Below are positions 6,932-14,735 of a stretch of DNA of 27,406 bases, one piece after another. The DNA is taken from NCBI GenBank assembly GCA_027064085.1, contig JAMOQH010000181.1:1-27406 (forward strand), written 5' to 3'. The notes under the pieces were generated by a model. The model was not told the DNA's origin, did no database searches, and saw nothing but the letters and a program-made list of their open reading frames with translations. Origin of the DNA: a bacterium (GTDB taxonomy: Bacteria; UBP6; JAFGXH01). The position numbers and the translations under genes are program-made. How positions within the stretch are numbered: position 1 is the first letter of the stretch; every line of letters starts with the position of its first letter.

Positions 6932-8851
6932 TTATTCTTCGAATTTGTTTATTAAAGTATTTAAGTCATCCCTCGAACCGATAACCGTTATTATATCTCC
7001 AATTTTTAAGCTAGTATAGCCATGAGACATAATTATATTATTTTTTCTTTTTATTGATAAAATGGATACTTCACTAGGTATAGAAAGTTCTCTAATTAAT
7101 AAACCCGCTAAATCTTTATTTTTAAGCTCTATATCTATAGTATCTTTTTCATTATCTAAACCAAGTAATAAGGTAACAGCATTTCTTGACCTAACCATAT
7201 GGTCTAAAAAACTTATCATTGCTAGTTTTGGCTCTATCGTTAAGGTGTTTATTTCTTTAAATTTTTCTAAATATTTACTTGTACTCACTGCTGATATTAA
7301 ATTTTGTGTGCCCACATTCTCATAAATCCATTGTGCTATTTGATAGTTTATATTTTCTTTTGGGTGTAATAATAATATTGAATCACAATTACTCATTTCT
7401 ATCTTTTTTATATTTTGTATTTGATAATTTTTAATTTGTATTACTTCAATATCATTTACGGTATGTTTTTTTAAACTTGTTACTATTTTTACATTCCAAT
7501 TATGAAGTTTTAATTGTCTTGCCAGTTCTATTGATGTTGAATCAAGGCTAAAAATCATGGCATTATAAATCTTATCTTCATTGGCATGATTTTCATGGTG
7601 AAGATGGCTTTCTTTTACAAATTTTATTACCCATTTAAATAACGGAGGACCGACTATTTGATTAATTACAATAATTGCAATTATCATAGTTTCAAATTCT
7701 CTTCCCCAAGATGTAAATTCATGGGCAATAATTGTTGCTAGTCCAACTGCAACTCCAGCTTGTGTTAAATATGGCATCCAAGCAACAAAAGTATATTCTT
7801 TAGGATCTTTTGCAAGTTTTACGCCTATTATTCCTGCAATAAACATTGTTATAAGCCTAACAAAAAATAAAATTATTGCAATTTTAAAAACACTTAATAA
7901 CACCTGAACAGAAAGAGAGGCGCCAATAAGAGTAAAAAATGTAATAAATACATAAGGGCTTATCTTTTCAAGTATTTCTTCAAATTCGTTACGGAATTCT
8001 GTATAGTTTGTAATAACAAAAGATGCAATAATTCCTATTAATAATGGTTCAACGGTAAATTTATGATGAATTAATATCAGCGAGTAATGTTCTATTTGAT
8101 GAGCAATAAAGTATATTGAATATCCCATTAATAGCACAAAAAAAGTTTTAACTTTAAAGTGTAAATGCCTTTTGAACATAAACTCTAATATTTTTCCTGC
8201 AAAATATCCAAATAAAAAAGATGTTAATAGTTCTATAATAAGTATAATAAAAAATAATAAATTTATAGCTTCATTATTAATTATGTTTTTAGATATTGCA
8301 AAGGTAATTGCAAAAAGTATTATTACTAACACATCTTTAACAACTGTAACTCCCATTACTGTTTTAGTAAATGCTCCCCTTGCTCTCATTTCATTTATAA
8401 CTGCAATTGCAGATGATGGAGAACGGGCCACAAAAATAGTTCCAAAAAGTGTTGCGATTGCTATTTTATGAGTAACGCTTAAAGGTTTCATAAAATCTAT
8501 ATATTCTGATATGAAAAATATAAAAATAGAACTTAGGAAAAATGTTATTAATAACTGAGATATTGTCATCCATTTTATACTGTTTATACGGCTTTTCAAT
8601 TCTTTTAGATGAAGTTCTGCTCCTGCTGAGAATGCTATCATTGCTAGTGCTATTTCATTCAAAAATTGAAGGTTTTCAAGTGATTCCCCATGTAGAAAAT
8701 CAAGGAGGGATGTTCCGGCAATTATTCCTGTTAAAATTAAACCTGTAATAAGAGGAAATTTTATTTTTTTTTGTAAATATTTAGCTATTTCATAGGCTGC
8801 AATTGCCACTAAAATAAAGCCTATTAGGTGTTTTAATATTAATAAATCCAT
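6932..8851 (-). CDS. CPA2 (Kef-type) cation:proton antiporter with C-terminal RCK/TrkA region
   Basis: A 639-residue monovalent cation/proton antiporter. Residues 1-400 form about 12-13 membrane helices. The transport core is visible as FLNEIALAMIAFSAGAELHL in helix 3-4, VARSPSSA at 141-148, and MGVTVVKDV ending with K172-D173, the helix-5 Asp used for ion binding in CPA2 proteins. A His-rich linker (SHLHHENH) leads to a cytoplasmic TrkA-N-like fold (about 430-550) and a TrkA-C/RCK-C domain (about 575-638). The TrkA-N part lacks the GxGxxG dinucleotide motif: it reads MIFSLDSTSIELARQL. Gating by NAD(H), as in Kef and Trk systems, is therefore unlikely. The gene is convergent with the symporter. 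The ATG at 8851 has a weak site (AGGAC). Whether K+ or Na+ is moved is not clear. Confidence 0.9.
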   Translation of the reverse strand: MDLLILKHLIGFILVAIAAYEIAKYLQKKIKFPLITGLILTGIIAGTSLLDFLHGESLENLQFLNEIALAMIAFSAGAELHLKELKSRINSIKWMTISQLLITFFLSSIFIFFISEYIDFMKPLSVTHKIAIATLFGTIFVARSPSSAIAVINEMRARGAFTKTVMGVTVVKDVLVIILFAITFAISKNIINNEAINLLFFIILIIELLTSFLFGYFAGKILEFMFKRHLHFKVKTFFVLLMGYSIYFIAHQIEHYSLILIHHKFTVEPLLIGIIASFVITNYTEFRNEFEEILEKISPYVFITFFTLIGASLSVQVLLSVFKIAIILFFVRLITMFIAGIIGVKLAKDPKEYTFVAWMPYLTQAGVAVGLATIIAHEFTSWGREFETMIIAIIVINQIVGPPLFKWVIKFVKESHLHHENHANEDKIYNAMIFSLDSTSIELARQLKLHNWNVKIVTSLKKHTVNDIEVIQIKNYQIQNIKKIEMSNCDSILLLHPKENINYQIAQWIYENVGTQNLISAVSTSKYLEKFKEINTLTIEPKLAMISFLDHMVRSRNAVTLLLGLDNEKDTIDIELKNKDLAGLLIRELSIPSEVSILSIKRKNNIIMSHGYTSLKIGDIITVIGSRDDLNTLINKFEE

Positions 8852-8933
8852 AAGTCCATAAGTCCTAAATAAAAAGAATACTTATAACATATTTATTTGA
8901 TTAAGTAAATTGCCAAGAGGGGGATAGTATTCG

Positions 8934-9515
8934 TTATTTTATAATTTTTGCACTAATTATAATTATATTTTTTTTAGGAACATTTCTGTAATAACCGAAA
9001 CTTGTAGTTTCTATACTAGCGATTTTATCCAATACTCCGTAGCCTTTTATTAATTTTCCAAAAACAGCATATTTATTATCTAGGCTTTTAACATCTCCAA
9101 GGCATATAAAAAACTGAGTTGTTGCACTGTCGGGGTTATTTGTTCTTGCCATTGATAGAATTCCTTTTTTATGTTTTAAACCTTTAGCTATTTCAAGTTT
9201 GATAGGAGCTTTTGGTTGTTTTCTCTTCATTTGAGGGAAAAAACCACCACCTTGTATAACAAAACCCGGTATTACTCTATGAAAGATTAAACCATTATAA
9301 AAACCTTCTTTTACATAGGATAAAAAATTTTTTACCGTATTTGGAGCATCTTTTCCATAAAGCCCAACAAGCATATCGCCTTGATTAGTATGTAATAGTA
9401 CTTTTGCTGTTATTTCAGGTCCTTTTTTTTCTTTTTGGGGAGGATTTTCTTGTACTTTTTTACAAGCAGTAAAAAATAACATAAATATGGAGATTATTAA
9501 TATAAGTTTTTTCAT
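8934..9515 (-). CDS. Cyclophilin-type peptidyl-prolyl isomerase, lipoprotein
   Basis: A 193-residue cyclophilin that would fold proline-containing substrates in the periplasm. The N-terminus is a lipoprotein signal with lipobox FTAC and lipidated C18, followed by a short charged linker and a complete cyclophilin domain from about residue 36. The catalytic FHRVIPGFVIQGG has R80, and the downstream TTQFFIC and AVFGK segments are present. ATG at 9515 is preceded by AAGGTG. It is a clear paralogue of the cytosolic cyclophilin at 9633-10121, lying on the same strand 117 bases upstream, so the pair comes from a local duplication in which one copy gained an export signal. Confidence 0.95.
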   Translation of the reverse strand: MKKLILIISIFMLFFTACKKVQENPPQKEKKGPEITAKVLLHTNQGDMLVGLYGKDAPNTVKNFLSYVKEGFYNGLIFHRVIPGFVIQGGGFFPQMKRKQPKAPIKLEIAKGLKHKKGILSMARTNNPDSATTQFFICLGDVKSLDNKYAVFGKLIKGYGVLDKIASIETTSFGYYRNVPKKNIIIISAKIIK

Positions 9516-9561
9516 ATTACACCTTAAAATTTAAACTTTGGTTAAATTTTGCATGAAAAAC

Positions 9562-9611
9562 ACCTTGTAAAGGCGAATTCTATATTCGCCCTGCCACTTT
9601 GTGGCCAAGGG
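9562..9611. repeat. Three-arm inverted-repeat element between the cyclophilin genes
   Basis: Two perfect hairpins lie two bases apart: a 7-bp stem GGCGAAT/ATTCGCC (9572-9590) and a 5-bp stem GCCAC/GTGGC (9593-9605). An outer 5-bp stem, CCTTG at 9563-9567 with CAAGG at 9606-9610, encloses both, giving a compact three-way junction. It is much more GC-rich than its surroundings. It resembles dispersed REP/MITE-like palindromes more than a terminator, since no T run follows on either strand. It does not match a tRNA. Confidence 0.5.
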
Positions 9612-9632
9612 GTTTGTAATGCTTATAATAAA

Positions 9633-10121
9633 TTATTCTATAACTGTAGCTTTTGTAATAATGATATCTTCTTTTGGAACATCTGCAAAATATCCAACTG
9701 TAGTTGTTGGAGTTGCTCCTATTTCATCTAAAGTGTCAATTCCTTCAAGTAATTTTCCAAAAACAGCATATTGATTATCTAAACTTGGAACTTTTTCTAG
9801 ACATACAAAAAATTGACTTGTTCCACTGTCTCTAACATTGGTTCTTGCCATAGATAAAACACCTTTTTCATGAATTAAGCCTTCTTTAGTTTCTAATTTT
9901 ATAGGTGCTTTAGTATCTTTTTTCTCCATTTTAGGATAAAAACCACCACCCTGTATAACAAAACCAGGAATTACTCTATGAAAAATCAAACCATCATAAA
10001 ATCCCTCTTTTACATAAGATAAAAAGTTTTCTACTGAAATGGGTGCATCATTACCAAATAAACCAATAAGCATATCACCTTTTGTTGTTTCCATTTTTAC
10101 CTTTGCTGTCACTTCTGTCAT
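9633..10121 (-). CDS. Cyclophilin-type peptidyl-prolyl isomerase, cytosolic
   Basis: A 162-residue single-domain cyclophilin without a signal peptide, so a cytoplasmic prolyl isomerase. Seen: KGDMLIGLFG, the active-site FHRVIPGFVIQGGG with catalytic R49, the LSMART and TSQFFVC segments, and the terminal DIIITKATVI strand typical of the bacterial PpiB group. The start ATG at 10121 follows AGGAGAAGAA. It shares long identical stretches with the lipoprotein cyclophilin just downstream. An rpoH-like gene ends 90 bases upstream on the same strand, so it could be cotranscribed with the sigma factor, which would suit a folding enzyme. Confidence 0.96.
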   Translation of the reverse strand: MTEVTAKVKMETTKGDMLIGLFGNDAPISVENFLSYVKEGFYDGLIFHRVIPGFVIQGGGFYPKMEKKDTKAPIKLETKEGLIHEKGVLSMARTNVRDSGTSQFFVCLEKVPSLDNQYAVFGKLLEGIDTLDEIGATPTTTVGYFADVPKEDIIITKATVIE

Positions 10122-10164
10122 TTCTTCTCCTACTAATAATTGTGCATAAATCGTTCATTCTTTT

Positions 10165-10185
10165 AGATGTGGCAGTGCCACATCT
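10165..10185. repeat. Hairpin (9-bp stem) upstream of the cytosolic cyclophilin
   Basis: AGATGTGGC at 10165-10173 and its exact complement at 10177-10185 flank the loop AGT. It is GC-richer than its surroundings and lies five bases from the 30-bp palindrome. On the minus strand a GTAG precedes the stem. That form (GTAGAG plus palindrome) resembles REP-like repeats dispersed in many genomes, from general knowledge. No T run follows on either strand. Confidence 0.6.
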
Positions 10186-10190
10186 CTACT

Positions 10191-10220
10191 GAAGTATAAA
10201 TCGCTAGCGATTTATACTTC
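10191..10220. repeat. Perfect 30-bp palindrome covering the rpoH stop codon
   Basis: Bases 10191-10220 equal their own reverse complement: two 14-base arms (GAAGTATAAATCGC and complement) around a central TA. The left end of the sigma-factor gene, including its last codons GAA GTA and stop TAA, lies within the palindrome, so the 3' end of the mRNA must fold into a 14-bp hairpin. There is no T run, so it is either an atypical terminator, an RNA-protecting hairpin, or a binding or insertion site. Confidence 0.85.
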
Positions 10221-11072
10221 TATATCATAATCACACTCATTTTCAAGGTATTTTTTTATTTTTTTCTTGATTTTTACCTCAATTTGCCTAATTCTTTCTC
10301 TTGAAAGCCCTAATCGTTCTCCTAATTCTTGTAGTGTTTTAGGCTCTTCTGCAATTAATCTTTCATCATAAATAATTTTTTCAATATCTGTTAAATATTC
10401 ATAAGCCTCTTTTATTTTTTCACTAACTAATTTAGCTTGTTCTTTTATTATAGTTTTTTCTTCTATATCAATAATATTATCATCTGAAAGCATATCCATA
10501 TGTGAATTTTCTCCATCATAGGATATTTTAGCATCTAGTTGGAAATCTTTAGCAGAAAGCCTTTTATTCATATTTACAATTTCTTTGTTTTTGACATTAA
10601 AATTTTCTGCAAGTTGTTTTACATTTTTAGTTGACAGCAACATTATGTCGTTTTTTCTCATTTCTTCTTTGAGTTTAAAAAATAGCCTTTTCTGTGCTTG
10701 AGTTGTACCAACTTTTATTAGTGACCAGTTATTTATAATATAGTTTTTAATATAAGCTTTTATCCACCATACTGCATAGGTAATTAATCTGAATCCCTTA
10801 TCTTTATCAAACTTTTTTACAGCCATTATAAGGCCATAATTTCCTTCTTGTATTAAATCTGTGAGTCTAAAACCGTAATTTTTATATTGATATGCAATTT
10901 TAACAACAAATCTTAGATTTGAATTAATTAGTTTTGCTGCTGCTTCAGGGTCTTTATCTTCTTCTAGGCGCTTAGCTAACTCATATTCTTCTTCTTTAGT
11001 AAGTAAATTATATTTATTAATTTCTCTGATGTAAGTATCTAATTGATCATACTTTTTAGGTAAATTTTTCAT
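10212..11072 (-). CDS. rpoH: RpoH-like alternative sigma factor (sigma-32 group)
   Basis: A 286-residue group-3-like sigma factor that should direct RNA polymerase to heat-shock or other stress promoters. Region 2 has NLRFVVKIAYQY, DLIQEGN (72-78) and TYAVWWIKAYI. It is followed by NWSLIKVGTTQAQKRLFFKL, whose Q127-K135 stretch matches the RpoH box of sigma-32 proteins. Region 4.2 carries a helix-turn-helix (TLQELGERLGLSRERIRQIE, 246-265). Region 1.1 is absent. The ATG at 11072 is preferred over an upstream TTG at 11093: it begins four bases after the stop of the preceding gene, which suggests translational coupling. The operon partners are exported DsbD-N-like proteins and panD rather than the chaperones usually found near heat-shock genes. 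Confidence 0.88.
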   Translation of the reverse strand: MKNLPKKYDQLDTYIREINKYNLLTKEEEYELAKRLEEDKDPEAAAKLINSNLRFVVKIAYQYKNYGFRLTDLIQEGNYGLIMAVKKFDKDKGFRLITYAVWWIKAYIKNYIINNWSLIKVGTTQAQKRLFFKLKEEMRKNDIMLLSTKNVKQLAENFNVKNKEIVNMNKRLSAKDFQLDAKISYDGENSHMDMLSDDNIIDIEEKTIIKEQAKLVSEKIKEAYEYLTDIEKIIYDERLIAEEPKTLQELGERLGLSRERIRQIEVKIKKKIKKYLENECDYDIEV

Positions 11073-11076
11073 ACTA

Positions 11077-11541
11077 CTACTTTTTAATATCAATTTTTTT
11101 AGGTTCTTTTTCTACTTTTGTTTTAGCTTTAGGATTTATTTTGCTCTCTAAAGATGCATTTACTTTAAATTCAACTCTTTTACATATTTTATCAGTACAA
11201 ACACCTAGAACAACAGTGGCGTCTAAGTTATTTTTGCCTTTATTAGTGACTTTTACTGGTATTTCAAATAGTAATTCAGTTGACTTTAACACTTTTGCAT
11301 CTTTTTTCTTGTATTTTGTTTTCTCAAACTGCAAGATACTCGCTTTGGGCTTAAATGATACTGGAAATCCATCATTTATGTGCCAACCTTTTTTAGGAAT
11401 AGCTTTTACAACTATTTCTGCATTTTTACCATTTTCAAAATTAACAGTAGCTTTAAATTGTTCTGTATCTTTTTTAAAAATTTCACCAGCAAATATGACT
11501 GACGAGCTTACAAGTAAGAATACTAATACTAATTTTAACAT
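11077..11541 (-). CDS. Exported DsbD N-terminal-domain-like protein
   Basis: A 154-residue secreted protein with a signal peptide (residues 1-18, ending near VIFA) and an immunoglobulin-like domain resembling the alpha domain of DsbD, which receives electrons from the DsbD core and passes them to periplasmic thiol proteins. Supporting features are the AIPKKGWHINDGFPVSF segment and the late GVCTDKICKRV, a pair of cysteines spaced CxxxxC close to the pair in DsbD-alpha. No membrane DsbD core or thioredoxin domain is attached or adjacent. The C-terminal tail is Lys-rich. The ATG at 11541 has GGAGAA upstream; an in-frame TTG four codons earlier overlaps that site and is rejected. It is a paralogue of the neighbouring lipoprotein and ends four bases before rpoH. 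Confidence 0.72.
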   Translation of the reverse strand: MLKLVLVFLLVSSSVIFAGEIFKKDTEQFKATVNFENGKNAEIVVKAIPKKGWHINDGFPVSFKPKASILQFEKTKYKKKDAKVLKSTELLFEIPVKVTNKGKNNLDATVVLGVCTDKICKRVEFKVNASLESKINPKAKTKVEKEPKKIDIKK

Positions 11542-11612
11542 AAAGTTCTCCAAAAAATTAACAACTAACTGTATAGACTTATATTATATAACAATATTCA
11601 ATAGATTTTATT

Positions 11613-12137
11613 CTATTTTATATTAATATTAAATTTAAACGGTGAATTATATGTGTAACATAGATTGCTATCACAATATCCGAATTTTAAATTTCCTTTT
11701 AATTCTTGTTTCCCTTTTGTTTCACATTTTGATTTTAACTCAAAAACTAAATGCTTTTCATCAAGTTTTTTAGTGTCTTTATTTTTATATTTTTTCTTAT
11801 CGAATTTAAAGCAACTATCTTCAAATGAAATACTTAAAGGAAATCCCGTGTTAATATGTTTGTCTTTTTTAGGGATTGCAGTAACGGTAAATAGAAAGTC
11901 TTCAGTTGAGGATAATTCATTTTTAAAATTAAATGTAAGCTCGTAAAACTCTTCTTTTATTGATTTAGCATCTAGTTTATGATTATGCTTTTTTTCAACT
12001 TTTTGTGAGTTTTTAGTTGTGTCATTCTTTTTATTTATTGAATTTGTTGTTTTCGTTTTAGCATTTTGAGCATCTTTTTTAGTACATGAAACTATAAAAA
12101 AACTTACAAATACTAATAAAATGGCAATTCTAGACAT
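11613..12137 (-). CDS. Lipoprotein with DsbD N-terminal-like domain
   Basis: A 174-residue lipoprotein with a signal ending FFIVSC and lipidated C18, then a Lys/Asn/Thr-rich linker (about 19-55), then a domain paralogous to the next gene in the operon. Both share AIPKK..HIN.GFP.S and a KYK.KD.K block. Here the cysteine pair is in FGYCDSNLCYTYNSPF, again CxxxxC and followed by an aromatic segment like the CFYP region of DsbD-alpha. Two further Cys (in EDSC and KSKC) may form a structural disulfide. ATG at 12137 with AAGGAG overlapping the end of panD (8-base gap). The likely role is envelope thiol-disulfide exchange; the partners are unknown. Confidence 0.7.
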   Translation of the reverse strand: MSRIAILLVFVSFFIVSCTKKDAQNAKTKTTNSINKKNDTTKNSQKVEKKHNHKLDAKSIKEEFYELTFNFKNELSSTEDFLFTVTAIPKKDKHINTGFPLSISFEDSCFKFDKKKYKNKDTKKLDEKHLVFELKSKCETKGKQELKGNLKFGYCDSNLCYTYNSPFKFNINIK

Positions 12138-12145
12138 ATTTCTCC

Positions 12146-12520
12146 TTATATGGGTAACCGTTCTTCCCTTTGTTCTTTAATTTTGTTATTCTCATCAACA
12201 AATATAACTGTTGGTTTATAATTTTTTAATTCTTCTTCTGAATAAGATGCAAAAGAAGCGATAATAACCAAGTCACCTTTATCAAATTTATGAGCAGCTG
12301 CCCCATTTATACAAATAGTCCCACTATTAGCAGGGCCTAAAAGAGTATAAGTTTCTATCCTTTGACCTGTAGTAACATTCCAAATTGCAACTTTTTCATA
12401 AGGTAATAAGTCTGCAGCCTTTAATAGATTTTCGTCTATAGTAATACTTCCTTCATAGTTTAAGTCTGCATCAGTAACTGTAGCTCTGTGTATTTTAGAT
12501 TTAAACATTTTTCTATACAT
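12146..12520 (-). CDS. panD: Aspartate 1-decarboxylase
   Basis: A pyruvoyl-dependent enzyme that converts L-aspartate to beta-alanine for pantothenate and CoA. The proenzyme of 124 residues self-cleaves between G24 and S25 (YEGSIT), and S25 becomes the pyruvoyl group. Residues known from the E. coli enzyme fall at identical positions: K9, H11, Y22, R54, T57, Y58 and N72, with the NGAAAH motif at 72-77. The start ATG at 12520 is chosen because it gives this exact numbering and has GGGAG five bases upstream; an earlier ATG at 12532 overlaps that site. No other pan genes are nearby. It is the first gene of a tight leftward operon ending in rpoH. Confidence 0.98.
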   Translation of the reverse strand: MYRKMFKSKIHRATVTDADLNYEGSITIDENLLKAADLLPYEKVAIWNVTTGQRIETYTLLGPANSGTICINGAAAHKFDKGDLVIIASFASYSEEELKNYKPTVIFVDENNKIKEQREERLPI

Positions 12521-12643
12521 AAAAACTCCCATAACGAGTATAGTCTTATTAGCATTTTTTTTATTTTATTTCAAGAGAAGTTGAAAATAATTAATTATGT
12601 AAGTAATGTTCAAGTTGAGTTATAACAAATTTTTGAGTAATAA

Positions 12644-14617
12644 TTATCTTAAATTTTTAATAAAACTAAGTATTTCAGGATATTTTTGATATTCTATGTA
12701 AGTTCTTTCCATTGATTCTTCAACTGCTTTTTTAAGCTTTGTATTTTTAGTAACAGATTTACTTGGTGTGCCGTCCCAAACATCGTTAGTTCCCATATAC
12801 ATTGCTCCCATTCCGTTTAATAATCCAGAATCCCATGATAATTGGTACATATCATTAAAGCAATCAGTACTTGGCTTTTGAGTGGGATTTGCTATCCATT
12901 CAAACATAATCTTTTCACCACATGTTGTACCTTGACCATAATTTTGTATCATTTCATTTGTGTAAGATGAACCTGTTATGCCATGAGGAGTTTGTGGAAA
13001 TGTAAGAAAATACTGGTGGTCTTTATTTAAAAATTCTTTACTTGGTAATGCTATTTCAAGAGCCGTTTGCGGGTCAAGTGTTCCATTCATCATTAAAACT
13101 GGAGTATCAGTATCTGGTAGGTTATTTAAATAACCTGTATCTCCATATTCATTCCAATGACCACTATTCTTCATGTTATACATATCTAAACCATTGCCTG
13201 TATTAAATAATGAGTCATTAAATACTTGTGTAATTTCTTCCTCTGTTCTACCATACCATAATTCACCAAATACAATATTATAATAAAGAATACTATTATT
13301 ATTCATTTCATCTTCTGTAACAAAAAAAGAATCTAGTTTTTTACCTCGCATACTATATAAATTTTGTATTAATTTAGCTAATGCAGCTTTATCTCTTTCT
13401 TCACATCTATTTAACCTATATAATACAGGTGGAATAAGCATTCTTGCATAAAAATTCATAAGCATAGTTGTTAAAAATGTTTGAGCATCTGCTTTTTTAA
13501 ATGGACCATATCCAAAATCACAAGGAGCTGTATTTATTTTATTTAATACTTCCATTGCTGCTTCTTGAGGTGTTTGTTCTGTATTTGTATTTATTAAATT
13601 CATTTTTGTATTACAAGTAGTATCATTTTTACAAACATCTAAAAATTGATGCCCAACTAAGTCAGTCCATTTACTATAATCATCCATATAACAATTTTTT
13701 AATGTGCATATTGAATCTAAAATAACACCATCTGCTTGGTAAGGAAAGATTGTTAAATATCTCTCTGCCCAATAAGTACCATAAGAAACACCATACAAAA
13801 ATCTTTTTTTATTGGGCTTTTTTAACATTTCTATTAAAAAACCTACATCTTTAGCTGCGTTAGTTGTAGAATATTGAAGTAAATCATCTCCCATGTTAGT
13901 TGCTAGTTCTTCTGTGCATTGTCTAAAGAGTGCAGGTTCTGTAATTTTACTTTCTTGACTACAAGTTAGCCTCGATGAGTTTGCAACACCTCTATGATCT
14001 AAAGAATAAAAATCATAATCAGGGTATTTTTGAGTATATTTATCAAAATAATATTTTGAAAATATTGCACCACTTCCACCAGGTCCACCCTGTAAAAACC
14101 AAATTTGTCCTTTTGAGTTTCCTGAAATTGCTTTATGTCTGTAAATAAAGATATCTACCGTTTTATTATCATCTGAATTATAATTTAAAGGTAGTTTTAT
14201 AGTTGCACATTCTGCATTTGTACTTAAATATGATGGACAATTGGTTGACCAATTTACGCTAGGATAACTTTTACATTCCTTACTTGCTGTACAGTATTGT
14301 CTTTCAGTGCAATCATTAGCAGCTAAACATCTACCAGGAGTAAGAACACAAGTATTGGTTGTTTCTACATAGGTTTCCCATTGGGCACAAGATGCTGGAG
14401 TAATACATTTATTATCTTTACATACATCACCTGAGTTTATGCAATCTATTGTTTCATTGCATGCACCCTTTTCTGTTATTTTGCATTTGCCGTTAGTGCA
14501 TGTTTCCCAACTATTACAAGCAGGGCTACAAGTTTTTTCGCTATTACTATCACTTCCACATGAGATTGTTAGAAATGAAGACAATAGTAATATTAATAAG
14601 ATTATTAATTTATACAT
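12644..14617 (-). CDS. Secreted S33/TAP-like alpha/beta hydrolase lipoprotein with Cys-rich N-terminal module
   Basis: A 657-residue surface or periplasmic hydrolase, probably a prolyl-type aminopeptidase or tripeptidyl aminopeptidase. The signal peptide ends in lipobox LTISC. Residues about 27-120 form a Cys-rich module of short repeats (C-x-n-C-x-G-x-C style, as in TCTNGKC and VCKDNKC), likely disulfide-linked. The alpha/beta hydrolase follows: oxyanion-hole QGGPGGSG, nucleophile S278 in GVSYGTY, acid D515 in NGTLDPQT, base H545 in TPHGI, in the order and spacing of TAP-like enzymes. ATG at 14617 is preferred (TAGGAGAAAA just upstream) over one ten codons earlier, which would bury the signal. 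Extra cysteines lie in the cap region. The exact substrate is unknown. Confidence 0.9.
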   Translation of the reverse strand: MYKLIILLILLLSSFLTISCGSDSNSEKTCSPACNSWETCTNGKCKITEKGACNETIDCINSGDVCKDNKCITPASCAQWETYVETTNTCVLTPGRCLAANDCTERQYCTASKECKSYPSVNWSTNCPSYLSTNAECATIKLPLNYNSDDNKTVDIFIYRHKAISGNSKGQIWFLQGGPGGSGAIFSKYYFDKYTQKYPDYDFYSLDHRGVANSSRLTCSQESKITEPALFRQCTEELATNMGDDLLQYSTTNAAKDVGFLIEMLKKPNKKRFLYGVSYGTYWAERYLTIFPYQADGVILDSICTLKNCYMDDYSKWTDLVGHQFLDVCKNDTTCNTKMNLINTNTEQTPQEAAMEVLNKINTAPCDFGYGPFKKADAQTFLTTMLMNFYARMLIPPVLYRLNRCEERDKAALAKLIQNLYSMRGKKLDSFFVTEDEMNNNSILYYNIVFGELWYGRTEEEITQVFNDSLFNTGNGLDMYNMKNSGHWNEYGDTGYLNNLPDTDTPVLMMNGTLDPQTALEIALPSKEFLNKDHQYFLTFPQTPHGITGSSYTNEMIQNYGQGTTCGEKIMFEWIANPTQKPSTDCFNDMYQLSWDSGLLNGMGAMYMGTNDVWDGTPSKSVTKNTKLKKAVEESMERTYIEYQKYPEILSFIKNLR

Positions 14618-14681
14618 TTTTCTCCTACAAAAAATATATTTATACATCTTAATTAAATTATATGCAATTATTTTCTTATTC

Positions 14682-14713
14682 TTGACAAAGATAGTATGAT
14701 ACTATAATATAAT
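14682..14713 (+). promoter_or_regulatory. Promoter of the Yip1-like gene with internal palindrome
   Basis: A consensus TTGACA at 14682-14687 is followed by overlapping -10 candidates: TATAAT at 14703 (spacer 15), TAATAT at 14705 (spacer 17) and TATAAT at 14708 (spacer 20). The spacer contains a perfect inverted repeat ATAGTA-TGA-TACTAT (14691-14705), placed where a repressor dimer would block RNA polymerase. The gene starts at 14736. Confidence 0.6.
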
Positions 14714-14735
14714 ACATGATTTTTAGAGGTTATTA

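Noticed and set aside
6837-7019. 60-codon plus-strand frame between the symporter and the antiporter
   Set aside because: Its second half overlaps the conserved antiporter C-terminus in antisense and no ribosome site precedes it.
8876-8932. 7-base inverted repeat GAATACT/AGTATTC around the gap upstream of the antiporter
   Set aside because: The arms are 43 bases apart and short, so chance is likely in AT-rich DNA.
9562-9611. tRNA-like cloverleaf
   Set aside because: Stem lengths, loop sequences and the absence of conserved D/T-arm bases do not fit a tRNA.
9549-9731. 60-codon plus-strand frame across the three-arm element
   Set aside because: It lies mainly antisense to the cytosolic cyclophilin and through a palindromic repeat.
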